The notes: generated from the letters alone by a model not told the origin. A stretch of 64,000 nucleotides of DNA from Monoplex corrugatus (GCA_030674185.1 CM060308.1:30009504-30073503), one strand, 5' to 3'. Positions 1 to 11,152 are shown, counted from the first letter of the stretch. A program made the numbers and translations.

Positions 1-880
1 GAATCTACTTGTTTATCAATACCACATCTAAAAATCATACGAATCAATGGGACAATCAATCACAATACTAAACTAAACGGACAAGACAACCTATGCTGAA
101 GGCTAAAAATCAAATGAATCAATGAGACAATCAATCACAATACTAAAGGACATGCTAATCTATTATTGTTATTGTTGTTTAAAGTCCAGCCGACTGCATA
201 GAGCCATATCAGGGCTATAACAGCTTCAAAATATACAAAAACTTCAACAGGAAAAAAAAACCCCCCAGAAAATTAAGTACACATATCAATCTATTCACGC
301 ACATAATCTAAGGACATGCCCCTAGGTTGATCACTCCGTCAAATTAATCGCACAGGGGATTTAAAAAACACACCTGCATACAAATTTAAACATACCTAAG
401 GACACCAAAACATATATAAAAATGGGCATAAGTTACCTAAAACTGCTTCCACATATCACATTTCCCTAGAGCCAAAACTGCACTTAATACATGTACCCAA
501 TTATCAATCGTAAGAAAAAGTACGAAAGACTATCGTACACATACAGGTGAATGGCCCAGCAAGGCAAAAAATGATAGGAAGAAATGACAGAAAGCAAAGG
601 ATCAAGGCAGAAACAAAGACAGTGACAGCAAAGAGGAAATTTCTAGCACAGAATTTCCAGAAGGTGGGGATACTCTTTATACTGAAAGAGCCCCCGGCAT
701 CCCAATGGGGGGAAAAGGCTAATCTATACCGAAGGCTAAAGATCAGATGAATCAATGAGACGATCAGTCACAATACTACACTAAAGGACAAGCTAACTAT
801 GCTGAAGGCTAAAAATCAAATGAATCAATGAGATAATCAACCACAATACTAAAGGACATGCTAATCTGCGCTGAAGGCAC
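1..880. repeat. Minisatellite, unit about 80 bp, split by a retroposon
   Basis: Imperfect tandem copies share the words 'gctgaaggctaaaaatcaaa', 'tgaatcaatgagacaatcaa' and 'cacaatactaaaggacatgc'. Copies lie at about 30-163 and 718-870, and the array is interrupted by the retroposon at 164-717. No coding sequence is seen. Confidence 0.7.
164..717 (-). mobile_element. Retroposon family A copy with 10-bp target-site duplication
   Basis: A 554-bp insertion sits inside the minisatellite. It is flanked by the direct repeat GCTAATCTAT at 154-163 and 718-727. Read on the minus strand it ends in an A- and T-rich tail (complement of 'tattattgttattgttg') preceded by the complement of 'gactgcatagagccatatca'. 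The same consensus recurs on the + strand at 19866-21204 and 60892-61592 and as fragments near 55853-56010 and 32750. The TSD and simple tail indicate retroposition. I see no coding capacity, so it is a SINE or a LINE 3' fragment. Confidence 0.7.
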
Positions 881-2136
881 GAAATCTTTAAACATAATGC
901 ATCATTTCCAGATTATACCAGTATCATAAAGCAAAAACAAAAAAGAAAGAAAAAAAAAGTTCTGGGGCATTGAATAATATCTCAACACTATACAATAAGC
1001 TATGACTGCCAATGCCATGTACTGAATAATACAACAACACTGCACAAAGGACTATGACTTCCAACATCAGTGTTTACTGTATCACTACCTGAGAGTCAAG
1101 AGTGGTAAACAAGAGTGAACAATCTGCTGTGAAGATAACATGTTGGTGCTATTTAAATCCTTTCTTAAGTCGTGGTTGGCTAAGTGGCAGACAGCTAACT
1201 ACTCGGCTTGAGAAAGATGTAGGCAGAAGACCAAATGTCATCTCACTGAAAAATTTGTTACTCCAAGGCAGTAACTTGCTTTCATTCAAAACTTGGCAAA
1301 GTTTGGTCAGTCAAAGTAGTTAACTGAGTAAGAATCTCAAGGACTGCATAGATTTTCTGGTGGGAAAAATCAAATGAACCAGTAGGCAGAAAAACTGACA
1401 AATGAAGGATGACGTGTGGGGTAATTAAAAAACAAAAGACAAGATGGCCATCGTAACAATCAATTTTTCATTAAAAATGATAGACAATCCATAGTTTACT
1501 TATTAATGTTACTGTGATCTTGAAAAAGCTTCAACTGAGATAAAACTTGGTGTTCCTCAAAGACAACAGTGGACTGGCATATCAGTGAAATGTTCTAAAT
1601 ATTGTTATAAGTTACTGAGAAAGTGCTGTTCATATACCTCTTTTGAAAATGCTATTTTAGGCACTTCTTTGTTTGTGACCTTGACCTTGATGCCTTATCA
1701 ACACTGACTGAAATTTGGTAAAGATCCAAGCACAAACAGGTGAGAAAATCTTATATACACATTTTTCTCACAGACCCTCTCCAGTTGATATAAAATAATC
1801 ACTGCTGCCACCACCATCACCCCTAAAAACAAACAAACCCAAGCACTTCAAATGGGTTTTCATTACCTAGTGTATGGAACTTCCTTAGCATCTTGCTGGA
1901 TCAATTTTTAACACTTACTGGAGGATGACTGGTATCTGGGGCAGCACCCATATCCTGCAGACTGTTGTCTGCACTTGTGTCTGCTGAATCATTGTGTTCT
2001 GCTACCTTCAGAGTCTGTGGAGAATCTCTGGGAAATTCTCTGGAAAAGAAAAAAAAAAAAAAGAATTACAACTCATGCTTTCATAAAAATTCATCACACA
2101 TAATACTCCTTACCAGTCAAAAACACCATCTTTTAA
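881..2136. other. No gene recognised
   Basis: AT-rich sequence with no convincing exon, RNA gene or repeat structure on either strand. The short open frames here lack any recognisable motif. Confidence 0.5.
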
Positions 2137-3120
2137 CCTTATTGCGACATGACACAAAAATCATTGCTACGCCTGCCTATGCCCTCAGGACATGTAGCGA
2201 GCCCGCTCGCTACGGCCAAAATGGTGCTGAGGACACATAGCGAGAATGCTCGCTACGCCTGTTCTAAAATTAACTGCGTCAGTATGTCATTGGAAATTCC
2301 CTAACAACTTGTAGAAACTACACAATGGAACCCTTCTATGTCATCTGATACTATTTTTTCAACTTAAAGGGGACAATTTCATTGGTTAATTTGTGTTGGA
2401 CGCAACCAACCCCGATGCTTTGTCTCTTCAAGTTCCCAGTAAACAACATGGCTAGACGTTCAACTTTCATGGCCACCGAAGTAGCAGAATTGATCATGCA
2501 GGCCGGTTCTGAAGATGATCTAGACATTGATCATTATGAAAGCAGCAACTAAAGTGCTAAAGTTGAAGATTTTGAGGATGATGTGCTGCAAAATGACGAC
2601 AATCCTGCATATTCAACGGATGAAGACAAAGTTGAAGCAGACGAACAAAGTGCGAGCGTCGCTGACAGTGACATCTTTCACTCGGGTAGTCAGCCAACAA
2701 ATCATTCGGTCTTGGAGCCAATTTTTAGCTAGAAATAAGTTGTCCTGATCAATGTGAAGCCGACACTGAGGTTGGCACTGCTAGTGACGACAGTGGCGAT
2801 GAAGATGATGCACCACCTGGGGAAAAATCTTTGTATGAATCTCCTGTGGCTGTTTGGGATTTTTGATTTTGACACTTATGACATTTTCAAAAGCACAAAA
2901 TACTAACTAAATGAATCTTTACAGAAATTGCTTTTACTTCACCGGGAAAATAAAAGAATGATCTGCAAAAGTTGTATAACATCAATAAGCTAGCTTTTAC
3001 AGCCTATTCAAGAAAATTAAATAAAAATGACCAAAATACAGTGTCCTCAGGGAATTTCTGCTTCCTGCCCCCAGTGTGCACAGGGCATAGTAGCTGTAGT
3101 GAGGCAGTGTTGTGAAAAGG
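2137..3120 (+). mobile_element. Decayed, internally deleted piggyBac-type element
   Basis: The element is bounded by TTAA on both sides (2133-2136 and 3121-3124), the target site used by piggyBac elements. Its ends are related inverted repeats: CCTTATTGCGACA at the left and CCTTTTCACAACA reading inward from the right, with TATGCCCT a short way inside both. From ATG 2450 it encodes MARRSTFMATEVAELIMQ followed by an acidic D/E-rich stretch, which resembles the N-terminus of piggyBac-derived transposases. Stops and frameshifts follow. The catalytic region is missing, so this is a dead internal-deletion derivative. The superfamily call rests on TTAA plus the acidic head and was not confirmed by a search. 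Confidence 0.55.
2450..2875 (+). pseudogene. piggyBac transposase N-terminal remnant
   Basis: The frame opens at ATG 2450 and meets a stop after DIDHYESSN near 2551. Acidic coding-like sequence then continues through further stops: EDFEDDVLQNDDN, then after a frame change SDDSGDEDDAPPGEKS and a piece ending in SPVAVWDF. This pattern of an acidic low-complexity head matches the start of piggyBac-family transposases. No DDD catalytic core is visible. It lies within TTAA-flanked ends. Confidence 0.45.
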
Positions 3121-3145
3121 TTAATGAAAAAGGGAATATGTGTGG

Positions 3146-3221
3146 AAGATTGCATTTTTGAATCTTTAACTTCTGTGTGATGTGTTGTCGACAGAAGTTA
3201 AAGATTCAAAAATGCAATCTT
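3146..3221. repeat. Near-perfect inverted repeat abutting the RTE insertion
   Basis: A roughly 31-base arm starting 'agattgcatttttgaatctt' is followed by a loop of about 14 bases and then its reverse complement ending 'gattcaaaaatgcaatctt'. The 17-base word TGTGTGATGTGTTGTC follows both the forward and the inverted arm. It lies immediately 5' of the RTE element, and the second copy of the word contains the TSD. A template-switching event during insertion would explain this; that is inference. Confidence 0.85.
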
Positions 3222-3227
3222 CTGTGT

Positions 3228-6200
3228 GATGTGTTGTCATGGAAAACGTTATAGTTCTGTGTCCTCTGAGTCCCCCAGGGGGGACCTGAACTCAATGGCT
3301 ACTGGGGAGGGAGAGTCCGTGTCTGTGAAAGGTAGCTGTGATGACGGTAATGGATTACCCGACGGAGGTTATTGGAAGCGGACATGTAGAAACTCCTCAA
3401 AAATGCAAAATCACAAAAAGAAAAAAATGCAAAAAAAGGATTTGAATATAGGGACATGGAATGTACAGACTATGTTAGAATTAGGAAAGTTCTACCTACT
3501 AGTCAAAGAATTAGAAAGGAGCAAGATGAACATAACAGGGCTCTGTGAGGTTAGATGGAGTGGGCAGGGACTTTTTACTGTAGGAGAGCATACAGTTGTA
3601 TATAGTGGAAATGAAAAAGGTGGCTCAAGAGGAGTAGCAATTGTGCTGGACAAAAAGCATGCTGGAGCTCTGAAAAGCTATAATCCAATTAATGACAGAT
3701 TTCTCACTGTCAAAATAAATACCAAATATGCTGTTTTGAACATAGTTCAAGCTTATGCTCCAACATCCTCTAGCTCAGAAGAAGAAATAGAAAATTTTTA
3801 CAATGACCTCCAAACTATCAGAGACAAAATTCCCAAAAAGGAAATATGCATTGTGATGGGTGACTTCAACGCTAAAGTTGGAGAGGGGGCTGACACAGAA
3901 TGTGGAATAGGACCATATGGTTTAGGAGAACGAAATGAGAGAGGTGACATGCTGGCTCTGTTTTGTCAGGCAAATGAGATAAACATCACAAATACTTTTT
4001 TCCAACAACCACTGCGCAGAAGATACACATGGATCTCTCCAGGAGACAGGTGTCGTAATCAGATTGATTATATTATCATTGACAGATCCTGGAAATCAAC
4101 TGTCCTCAATGCAAAAACAAAGCCTGGAACAGACTGCGACACGGATCACATTCTTGTGACAACCAAATTAAGAATGAAAATATTGAAGAAGCCTAAAACC
4201 AAAACTACGCCAAAGTTCGACATATCAAAATTAGAAAACCCTGAGCTGGCGTTAGAATTCAGTATAGAAACAAGTAATCGTTTCTTAAAGTTACTTGAAG
4301 TTTGGGATGAAAATGACTCATATCCTGATGAAATCTGGACAGACAAAAAAAACACACTGACCAAAATCTCTGAAGAAAAACTAGGAAAAGAAGAAAAAAG
4401 GAAAAAAGCTAAGCCCTACATAAGTCAGGAAGTGATAGATCTGGCAGAAAAGAAAAGTCAAGCTCGAAAGCAGGGAGAGCGGGAAAAATACTCAGCACTG
4501 AAAAGGGAAATAAAAAGTAAAGTCAGAAGAGACAAAGCAAATTGGCTGGCACAAGAATGCAGTAAAATCAATGAACACAATGAAAACAGGAAGTCGAGGG
4601 AGCTCTTCAAACAAATAAAAAAAGTGAAAAAAACAAATTTCAAAGCAACAAACCAATGCATCAACAACAAGGATGGTCACACTCTGACTGAACCAGATGA
4701 TGTCTTGGATAGGTGGAACGAATATGGCACATCACTTTTTGGCAAGCCTGACAGCCATGAAAATAATTCAGAGCCAAATTTGGAATTGATCCCTGGAGAT
4801 ACGGAACCTGAACCTCTGCTCAGCGAAGTTGAATCTGCCATTAAAGATCTAAAATGCAGAAAGTCTCCTGGTCTTGACAATATCCCTGGAGAGTTATTTA
4901 AACACTCAGGTGATGGTGGACTCAAAGTAATGCATCACTTATGCTGCAAGATATGGAAGACTTGTCAGTGGCCTACAGACTGGAAGCTCCAAGAATTTGT
5001 CATGTTACATAAGAGTGGAAATGTCAAAGACTGCAACAATTATAGAACAATTGCACTGATCAGTCATGCCAGTAAAATACTGCTGATAATAATTTTAAAC
5101 AGGTTAAAGCCAAAAGTAGAGGAAGAGCTATCCGACTGTCAGGCAGGCTATAGGAAAAACAGGGGAACAATAGATATGCTGTTTGTACTCCAGATATTGA
5201 TAGAAAAGATTAGAAACACAGACCAAGAGATGTTCATCGTTTTCATTGACTACAGCAAAGCATTTGATAGCGTGATTCACCAAAGTCTTTTCCACTTCAT
5301 GATCAAAATGGGTTTTCCAAGACATCTGGTTTCCCTCATAGCTTCATTATATAATGATCAAAAAGCAACAATCAGATGGAATAATCAAAACTGCAAATTT
5401 TTTAACATCACTAAAGGGGTAAGGCAAGGTTGCATCCTGTCTCCACATCTCTTCAGCATATACACTGAACATATCATGAGAGAAGCAGACATAGAAGACA
5501 TGGGAGTAAATATTGGTGGTAGAAACCTGTCAAATTTACGCTACGCAGATGACACAGGATTACTGGCAGACAACATTACAGGCTCTAGGAGGATCCTGTA
5601 CAGGGTAGACCGGGTTGGAAAGGCAGCTGGGCTGGACTTAAATTCAAAGAAGACAAAGGTTATGCATGTTGCAGGCAAATATAACACTAGACAGGACCAG
5701 ATCATGCTAAACCAAGTCCCTCTAGAAAATGTCAAGGACTTTAGATATTTAGGTTCAGTCAAGACACACGATGGAACATGCTCAAAAGACATAAAGATGA
5801 GAATTGGAATGGCCAAGAACAGTATGGTTCAATTGAACAATATTTGGAAAGACCACAGCATAACAGCAGACCTTAAGATAAAACTCTTAAAATGTCTTGT
5901 CTGGCCAGTGATGTTATACGGCTGCGAGGCATGGACAATGAAGAAAGAGGATGAAAGACGAGTGGAAGCAGCAGAGCTGTGGTTTTACCGAAGACTGCTG
6001 AGGGTCAAATGGACGGATAGGCGCTCAAATGAAAGCATACTGAATGAGTTGGGTACTACACGCAAGCTTCTAGTACTCATACAACGGAGGAAACTGAAAT
6101 ATGTTGGACACGCAATCCGTAATGAGAGAACAGACTTAATGTCCACTGTCCTCCAAGGTAAAGTGGAAGGAAAGAGAAACAGAGGACGGCCACCTGCATC

Positions 6201-6363
6201 ACTTGCTAGAAACATCACAAACATCAGTGGCAAGAAACTCCAGGAGGTGGTCAGACTTAGCCAAGATCGAGAGTGCTGGAGGCAACTTGTGAGGACATCA
6301 TGTGCAGCGGCCAACACTGTTCCCGGTGATGCCGACAGGTGAGACAGGTGAGATGTGTTGTCA
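3228..6363 (+). mobile_element. Full-length RTE-type non-LTR retrotransposon with TSD
   Basis: The 12-bp direct repeat GATGTGTTGTCA occurs at 3228-3239 and 6352-6363 and bounds about 3.1 kb containing one long ORF. That length, the endonuclease plus reverse transcriptase layout and the very short 3' end fit the RTE clade. The 3' end is two copies of GACAGGTGA (6334-6351), and the stop codon lies inside the first copy, so there is almost no separate 3' UTR. An intact ORF and a perfect TSD point to a recent insertion. Confidence 0.85.
3295..6342 (+). CDS. RTE-type LINE ORF: AP endonuclease + reverse transcriptase
   Basis: The frame encodes 1015 residues from ATG 3295, the first in-frame ATG inside the element; the frame is open upstream into the TSD. 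An apurinic-type endonuclease starts with NIGTWNVQT (residue about 51), continues through MGDFNAK (D190, N192) and ends near DTDH (D284, H285). The reverse transcriptase follows: SPGLDNIPGEL, an NYRTIALIS block, the first catalytic Asp in FIDYSKAFDS (D652), a GVRQGCILSP block and the YADD box (750-753). The C-terminal region has LRVKWTDRR and NRGRPP, which are typical of RTE and related LINE proteins. Such proteins nick target DNA and copy their RNA there. No frameshift or internal stop is seen, so it could still be active. The exact clade was not tested with a tree. Confidence 0.9.
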   Translation: MATGEGESVSVKGSCDDGNGLPDGGYWKRTCRNSSKMQNHKKKKMQKKDLNIGTWNVQTMLELGKFYLLVKELERSKMNITGLCEVRWSGQGLFTVGEHTVVYSGNEKGGSRGVAIVLDKKHAGALKSYNPINDRFLTVKINTKYAVLNIVQAYAPTSSSSEEEIENFYNDLQTIRDKIPKKEICIVMGDFNAKVGEGADTECGIGPYGLGERNERGDMLALFCQANEINITNTFFQQPLRRRYTWISPGDRCRNQIDYIIIDRSWKSTVLNAKTKPGTDCDTDHILVTTKLRMKILKKPKTKTTPKFDISKLENPELALEFSIETSNRFLKLLEVWDENDSYPDEIWTDKKNTLTKISEEKLGKEEKRKKAKPYISQEVIDLAEKKSQARKQGEREKYSALKREIKSKVRRDKANWLAQECSKINEHNENRKSRELFKQIKKVKKTNFKATNQCINNKDGHTLTEPDDVLDRWNEYGTSLFGKPDSHENNSEPNLELIPGDTEPEPLLSEVESAIKDLKCRKSPGLDNIPGELFKHSGDGGLKVMHHLCCKIWKTCQWPTDWKLQEFVMLHKSGNVKDCNNYRTIALISHASKILLIIILNRLKPKVEEELSDCQAGYRKNRGTIDMLFVLQILIEKIRNTDQEMFIVFIDYSKAFDSVIHQSLFHFMIKMGFPRHLVSLIASLYNDQKATIRWNNQNCKFFNITKGVRQGCILSPHLFSIYTEHIMREADIEDMGVNIGGRNLSNLRYADDTGLLADNITGSRRILYRVDRVGKAAGLDLNSKKTKVMHVAGKYNTRQDQIMLNQVPLENVKDFRYLGSVKTHDGTCSKDIKMRIGMAKNSMVQLNNIWKDHSITADLKIKLLKCLVWPVMLYGCEAWTMKKEDERRVEAAELWFYRRLLRVKWTDRRSNESILNELGTTRKLLVLIQRRKLKYVGHAIRNERTDLMSTVLQGKVEGKRNRGRPPASLARNITNISGKKLQEVVRLSQDRECWRQLVRTSCAAANTVPGDADR

Positions 6364-7616
6364 GGGAGTTAGTGTGAGGACTGGATGCTTGGTGATGTTG
6401 CATGTATCATGAAACTGAAATCAAGGCTTTAATGATTAAACTTATTGGCAAAGTGCACAATTTTTACACAGCTGCAAATAAAAAGATGAATCCAGCGGAA
6501 AGTGTTTAGAGAGAGCTCTGGTGTGAAAAATCAGACAAATGAACCAGTAGGCAGAAATGCCATCTCAATGTTAGGATACTTACAAATATTGTGACAAAAC
6601 TTACTTGACACAGCAAGTCTCTGCAAAGCTCACTCTCTTGGACTTTATGACCTCTGTCTTTTCCTGCACAGAAAACAATTCACAATTATTACAAAGTTAG
6701 AATCAAACAACAGACAAACCTTTTTCTCTGAAGTCCGCATATATTTGTTTTGCTGTACACCAAGCACATACAACCCCCCCCCCCCCCCCAAAAACAACAA
6801 CAACCACCTGTATCTGCAGTATACACACACACTACAATACTATAGTAGTTATGCTTTGCAATCTCCAAAAGAACATAATCAAGTAAGAATTTCATTTTAC
6901 ATATTTAAATGTATCATAACTCCGTATACAGACTCAAAGAGATCTTGATGTGTCACTCACTGTCAAGCCTTACAGCATAAAGTATTATAAAGTTATCTTG
7001 ACAACAGATCATGTTATCACAACATCAACTCATTATTTTTAGATAAAAACTCTAATAGAATGTAACATTTTGCAACATAGTTTTCCTACCTTCACATTCA
7101 CATCAATATCTGCAAGCGCCCTTTTCAGAATCTGAAAAAGAAGCAATACAACTGTAAGCACTAAAATTATTGAAGTAAGAGTATACACAGCAGTACAGAA
7201 GACAAGTCTCACTTGCTTTAGTTTATGACTTGTCTTTTTCCTGTTCTCATCACAGGGGCAAAATAAATTATCCACAATGTACTCCTGGAATATTATTCCT
7301 CGCAAATATTAGTAATGATCATGTTTCCCCCCTATTATGATAGCAATAAAAAAAGACGCCACAAGTCCCTCCCCCCAAAAGCACAAAAACAAAACATAAC
7401 TATCACCAAGGCAAACAAACAACAACAAAAATTTGGAAACAAACACGCTTTTTAGTTCTTGTTCGATCATATTCTGGCAACAGGTGTAGCTGGTGTGCAA
7501 TAGATTGACCAGATGTTGCAAAACTGTACACACTAGTATACATGTAACATCCCTATGATTGTATGAGTTTATCAACCATAAAACTAGGTTGGTTTATTCA
7601 TAGATAGATAAATAGA

Positions 7617-7630
7617 TGGAGAGAGAGAGA

Positions 7631-7701
<71 letters not shown>
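7617..7701. repeat. (GA)n microsatellite
   Basis: About 85 bases of GA dinucleotides with one GGGA interruption. Confidence 0.98.
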
Positions 7702-7704
<3 letters not shown>

Positions 7705-8939
7705 TTTGAAGAATAAGGTATAGATAGGCATAAATCAATCGGAATCATCACTCTGTGAATGCAAAGCAACAGGGAGTATGCAATTCTTCTTGAAACAGCC
7801 AGAGCAGACTTAATATTAAGCGCATGTGTATGTAGTGTAACAACAAAGATGGTGCCACCATAAAACAGTGTACAGACAGATGTATGGTGTAGTAAGATAG
7901 GTTTCTGCATGCTAATCTCGAGCAAATATCCAACAGAAATTCACTTGCTGAACTCATTGCTGTGGATGGTAAACATGTGATGAGCAGAAAGCAGGTATTG
8001 GTATGGTGTAGTGCATTCATAATCACAGAAGGGCATGTGAATATGCAAATGAGCCTTGTGTAGGGCATGCATTATCTCATTGGGTCCAAAAGCAAATGAC
8101 TGAAGAAATCAGAATACAAGTTCCATTGCATGGGCATTTCAACTTAGCTTTTGAAATGATATATGGGTGCTGATGGGGATTTTACTGAGCAAATGATCAT
8201 GGGCGATGAGCCCTGAATGCATCAAACTACCCCGGATACAACAGTTGATTTCATGACCTGGAAGCATCCATTGTTACCGACCCCTCAAAAATTAAAAGTT
8301 CAACAGTGAGTGAAGACACTGCTAGCAACTGAGAGATACAATACAAATAACATTACACATCTGATTACTCATCACTGAAATTATGCAGACAAAGAGAGCC
8401 AGAGACACAGACAGTAAGAGACACAGAGAGAGAACAAGAGAAATGTACAGAAGTAGTTTTAACACAGTGACAAAGACAAATAATTCATGCTTGCAATTCT
8501 AAATTACAGTAGTTTCAGATCTCATATCTACAGAATATGAGAGGGACAAATCTCACACTTGGTCAAGAAGACAGTTAGCTGCTGACACAATATCTATAAA
8601 TCTCTCTGATTTGAATTCTGTATTTTGTGAGGGAATCCGACAAAAGGAGAGAGACAGGCAAAAATAATATGTGAGAAAATCAAAGTCAGGCACACACAGA
8701 AACAAACACAGATGAAACATAAAAGAAACTTACTGAAGATCTACGGCCAGTTGACCGTTTTCCCCTGAAACATTGACACATATTGTTAAAAAAAACGAAA
8801 ACATAAACAATAATCATTTCATCATCATTATCACTTTAATATGTGGAAAGACTAAAGAAATCATATCGATATTAAAGGTTAAATATTGTCCCATAGTTCT
8901 AAGATTGTATGGGAGTGAGATAGTAGGCCTCAACTTTTT

Positions 8940-9130
8940 TGACGACCACTATATAAGATGGTGCCAATCTCTCTCTTGCTGCAGTACTTTCCCCTGCACC
9001 GAACAGAGGCAGAATACTAATTCACATATGGGTGGATTGGAGACTGCATGCATAAAGTTTCTTGGACCAGAATTGAACCCAAGCAAACCTGTGCAGGCAG
9101 ATCAGAAAGCAGGATCTGTCTGTACCTCTA
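8940..9130 (-). repeat. Dispersed repeat E, copy 1
   Basis: The reverse complement contains 'ctgcctgcacaggtttgc' and 'tctccaatccaccca', matching the + strand sequence near 63814-63895 ('ctgcctgcacaggattgc', 'cctccaatccacta'), with further similarity outward. Two inverted copies in one window indicate a dispersed element of unknown class. Confidence 0.5.
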
Positions 9131-9847
9131 CGTCACCAAAGCTTCTCTAAAGTCTAATGATTACACAACACATGGCACTCGAGCCAAAAAGCATCAAAAC
9201 ACCAGGGCCTCATTAACAACAGTAAAAGAAAACTGCAAATAATACAAAGAAACAGGACACCAACTTTCTAGAAAAACAAAACTTCTGTCCTTTGAAAATC
9301 ACATTCACAATAGAAAAAGAAAAAATAGATTCCTAGAGAAGCAACAAAAGTTATGGAAGGTTATCCATCCATCCATCACATATTTAAATTTACTGCTTAC
9401 TAAATTCTCAATCTCATATCACATGACCATCAGGGCAAGCTAGTCAACACTTGTCCTGACATTAGTGACAAAGACCTCAAGTGAGGTTGAAATATTAATG
9501 ATATAAAATCACTTCATTTTATTTTGTAAGGTATGACAGAATTGGTTTTCAATTAACATTCCCAGTGAAACATGTGTTCCCAGTCAGGTACAGACAGGTA
9601 AAACCTGTTTTATACTGGAAGGTTACATTTACAAGTACTTTTGAGGGAAATGTTGAGTAATGCAATAAATGTGACTGCCGATTTGATTGCTGCATGAAAT
9701 TTAATGAATCAATGTGCTGTCATTCATGGATTATGATATGGATCCATTAATACATAATGACTATAGGGACATCTATATCATGGGCTTAGTGCATGCTTCT
9801 ATGGAGTGAATAGTATATTAATTATACAGTAAATATTCTGCCTTTCT

Positions 9848-10910
9848 AGACTTCATCATACTTTTGGCATCTCTGACATTGCTCTCTCCTTTTTCACTTC
9901 GTATTTATCAAACAGAAAACAAACTGTTCTCATCAATGGCACTTACTCTCAACTTGCATACCTGACCTGTGGTGTTCCACAAGGATCTGTCCTTGGCCCT
10001 GTTCTTTTCACTCTTTATACCTCCCCCCTGTCCACCATCATCAACTCCCACTCTATAAAACACCACTTCTATGCTGATGACACCCAACTTCAAGACAGTG
10101 ACTCACCTGATAATATACAGCGCCTGTTGACTCGCACCACTGAGTGTTACTCGGACATTAAGAACTGGATGACGTTCAACAAACTTCAGCTTAATGACGA
10201 CAAGACAGAAGCTATCCTCATTGGCACCCGTCAGAAACTTTATCAGCTGCCTCCTCTTTCTCTCCCATTATGTAACATATCAGTCCCAATTTCTGATTCA
10301 GCTAAAAACCTTGGTGTCTGCATTGACTCTACCCTCTCCATGAACAACTTTGTTTCTCAAACTGCCAGATCTTGCTACTATCATCTCCATCGTATAAGGC
10401 TGATCAGGAAGTATCTCTGTCGAAACAACTGCAAAACTCGTTCTCTCCTTCATAATGTCACGCATTGACTACTGCAATTCACTCCTGTCTGGTCTTCCTG
10501 CCTCCACCATTCACATCCTACAGCGCATTCAAAACAATGCTGTACGCCTTGTACTCAAAAAGAAAAAAGCTGACCACATATCTCCTCTCCTGGCACAACT
10601 TCACTGGCTCCCTGTATCAAAGCGCATACAGTACAAACTAGACACCATGTGCTACAAAAGCCTCAATAATGCAGTCCCCGATTACCTGTCAAGCCTACTT
10701 GAGATCTATCTTCCCTCACGTACCCTCCGCTCTGCCTCCGATCCTCTGACTTTTCGCTTTCCACGCACTAAGCTCAATACCTATGGTCCACGAGCCTTCT
10801 CTGTTTCTGGTCCACTCTCCTGGAACAAACTTCCTCTCTCAGTCCGTCAGCAACCTACTTTTGTCTCCTTCAAGTCCGCTCTCAAAACTCACCTTTTCTC
10901 CTCCGCATAA
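9848..10910 (+). pseudogene. L2-like reverse transcriptase C-terminal fragment, frameshifted
   Basis: Translation from 9848 gives SFFTSYLSNRKQTVLING, GVPQGSVLGPVLFTLY and the catalytic box FYADDTQL, then the connecting domain with KNWMTFNKLQLNDDKTE. After LIRKYL the frame is lost: two bases are missing compared with copy 2 (CTCTGTC here, CTCTCTGTC there). The frame resumes at [17 protein letters not shown] (10455) with [16 protein letters not shown] and ends LKTHLFSSA. The endonuclease and first half of the RT are absent. It cannot make a working protein. Confidence 0.85.
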
Positions 10911-11074
10911 AATCCTAACCTCACTCAACCCCCCCCCCCCCCCTCTGCAGCCTGTCTCCGCTCGGAGGGGAATCACATGGTTATAATATATAATTGTATA
11001 TGCTATGCTCTCTATAATTTTCCATTGCTTTTATTCTTGCTTTTATTCTTTCTCCCCATTTATACTTATAGCCA

Positions 11075-11140
<66 letters not shown>

Positions 11141-11152
11141 TGGGTGTGTGTG
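11075..11152. repeat. (TG)n microsatellite in the L2 3' UTR
   Basis: About 70 bases of TG followed by TGGG and GCGTGCG variants. At the same place copy 2 has only a short, interrupted CA tract (17660-17712). Confidence 0.97.

Larger units (their letters stand above)
6364..9845. other. Intergenic, no gene recognised
   Basis: AT-rich DNA holding a C-rich run (6774-6790), a (GA)n tract (7617-7701) and a dispersed repeat (8940-9130). Open frames across the simple repeats are low-complexity artefacts. Confidence 0.5.
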
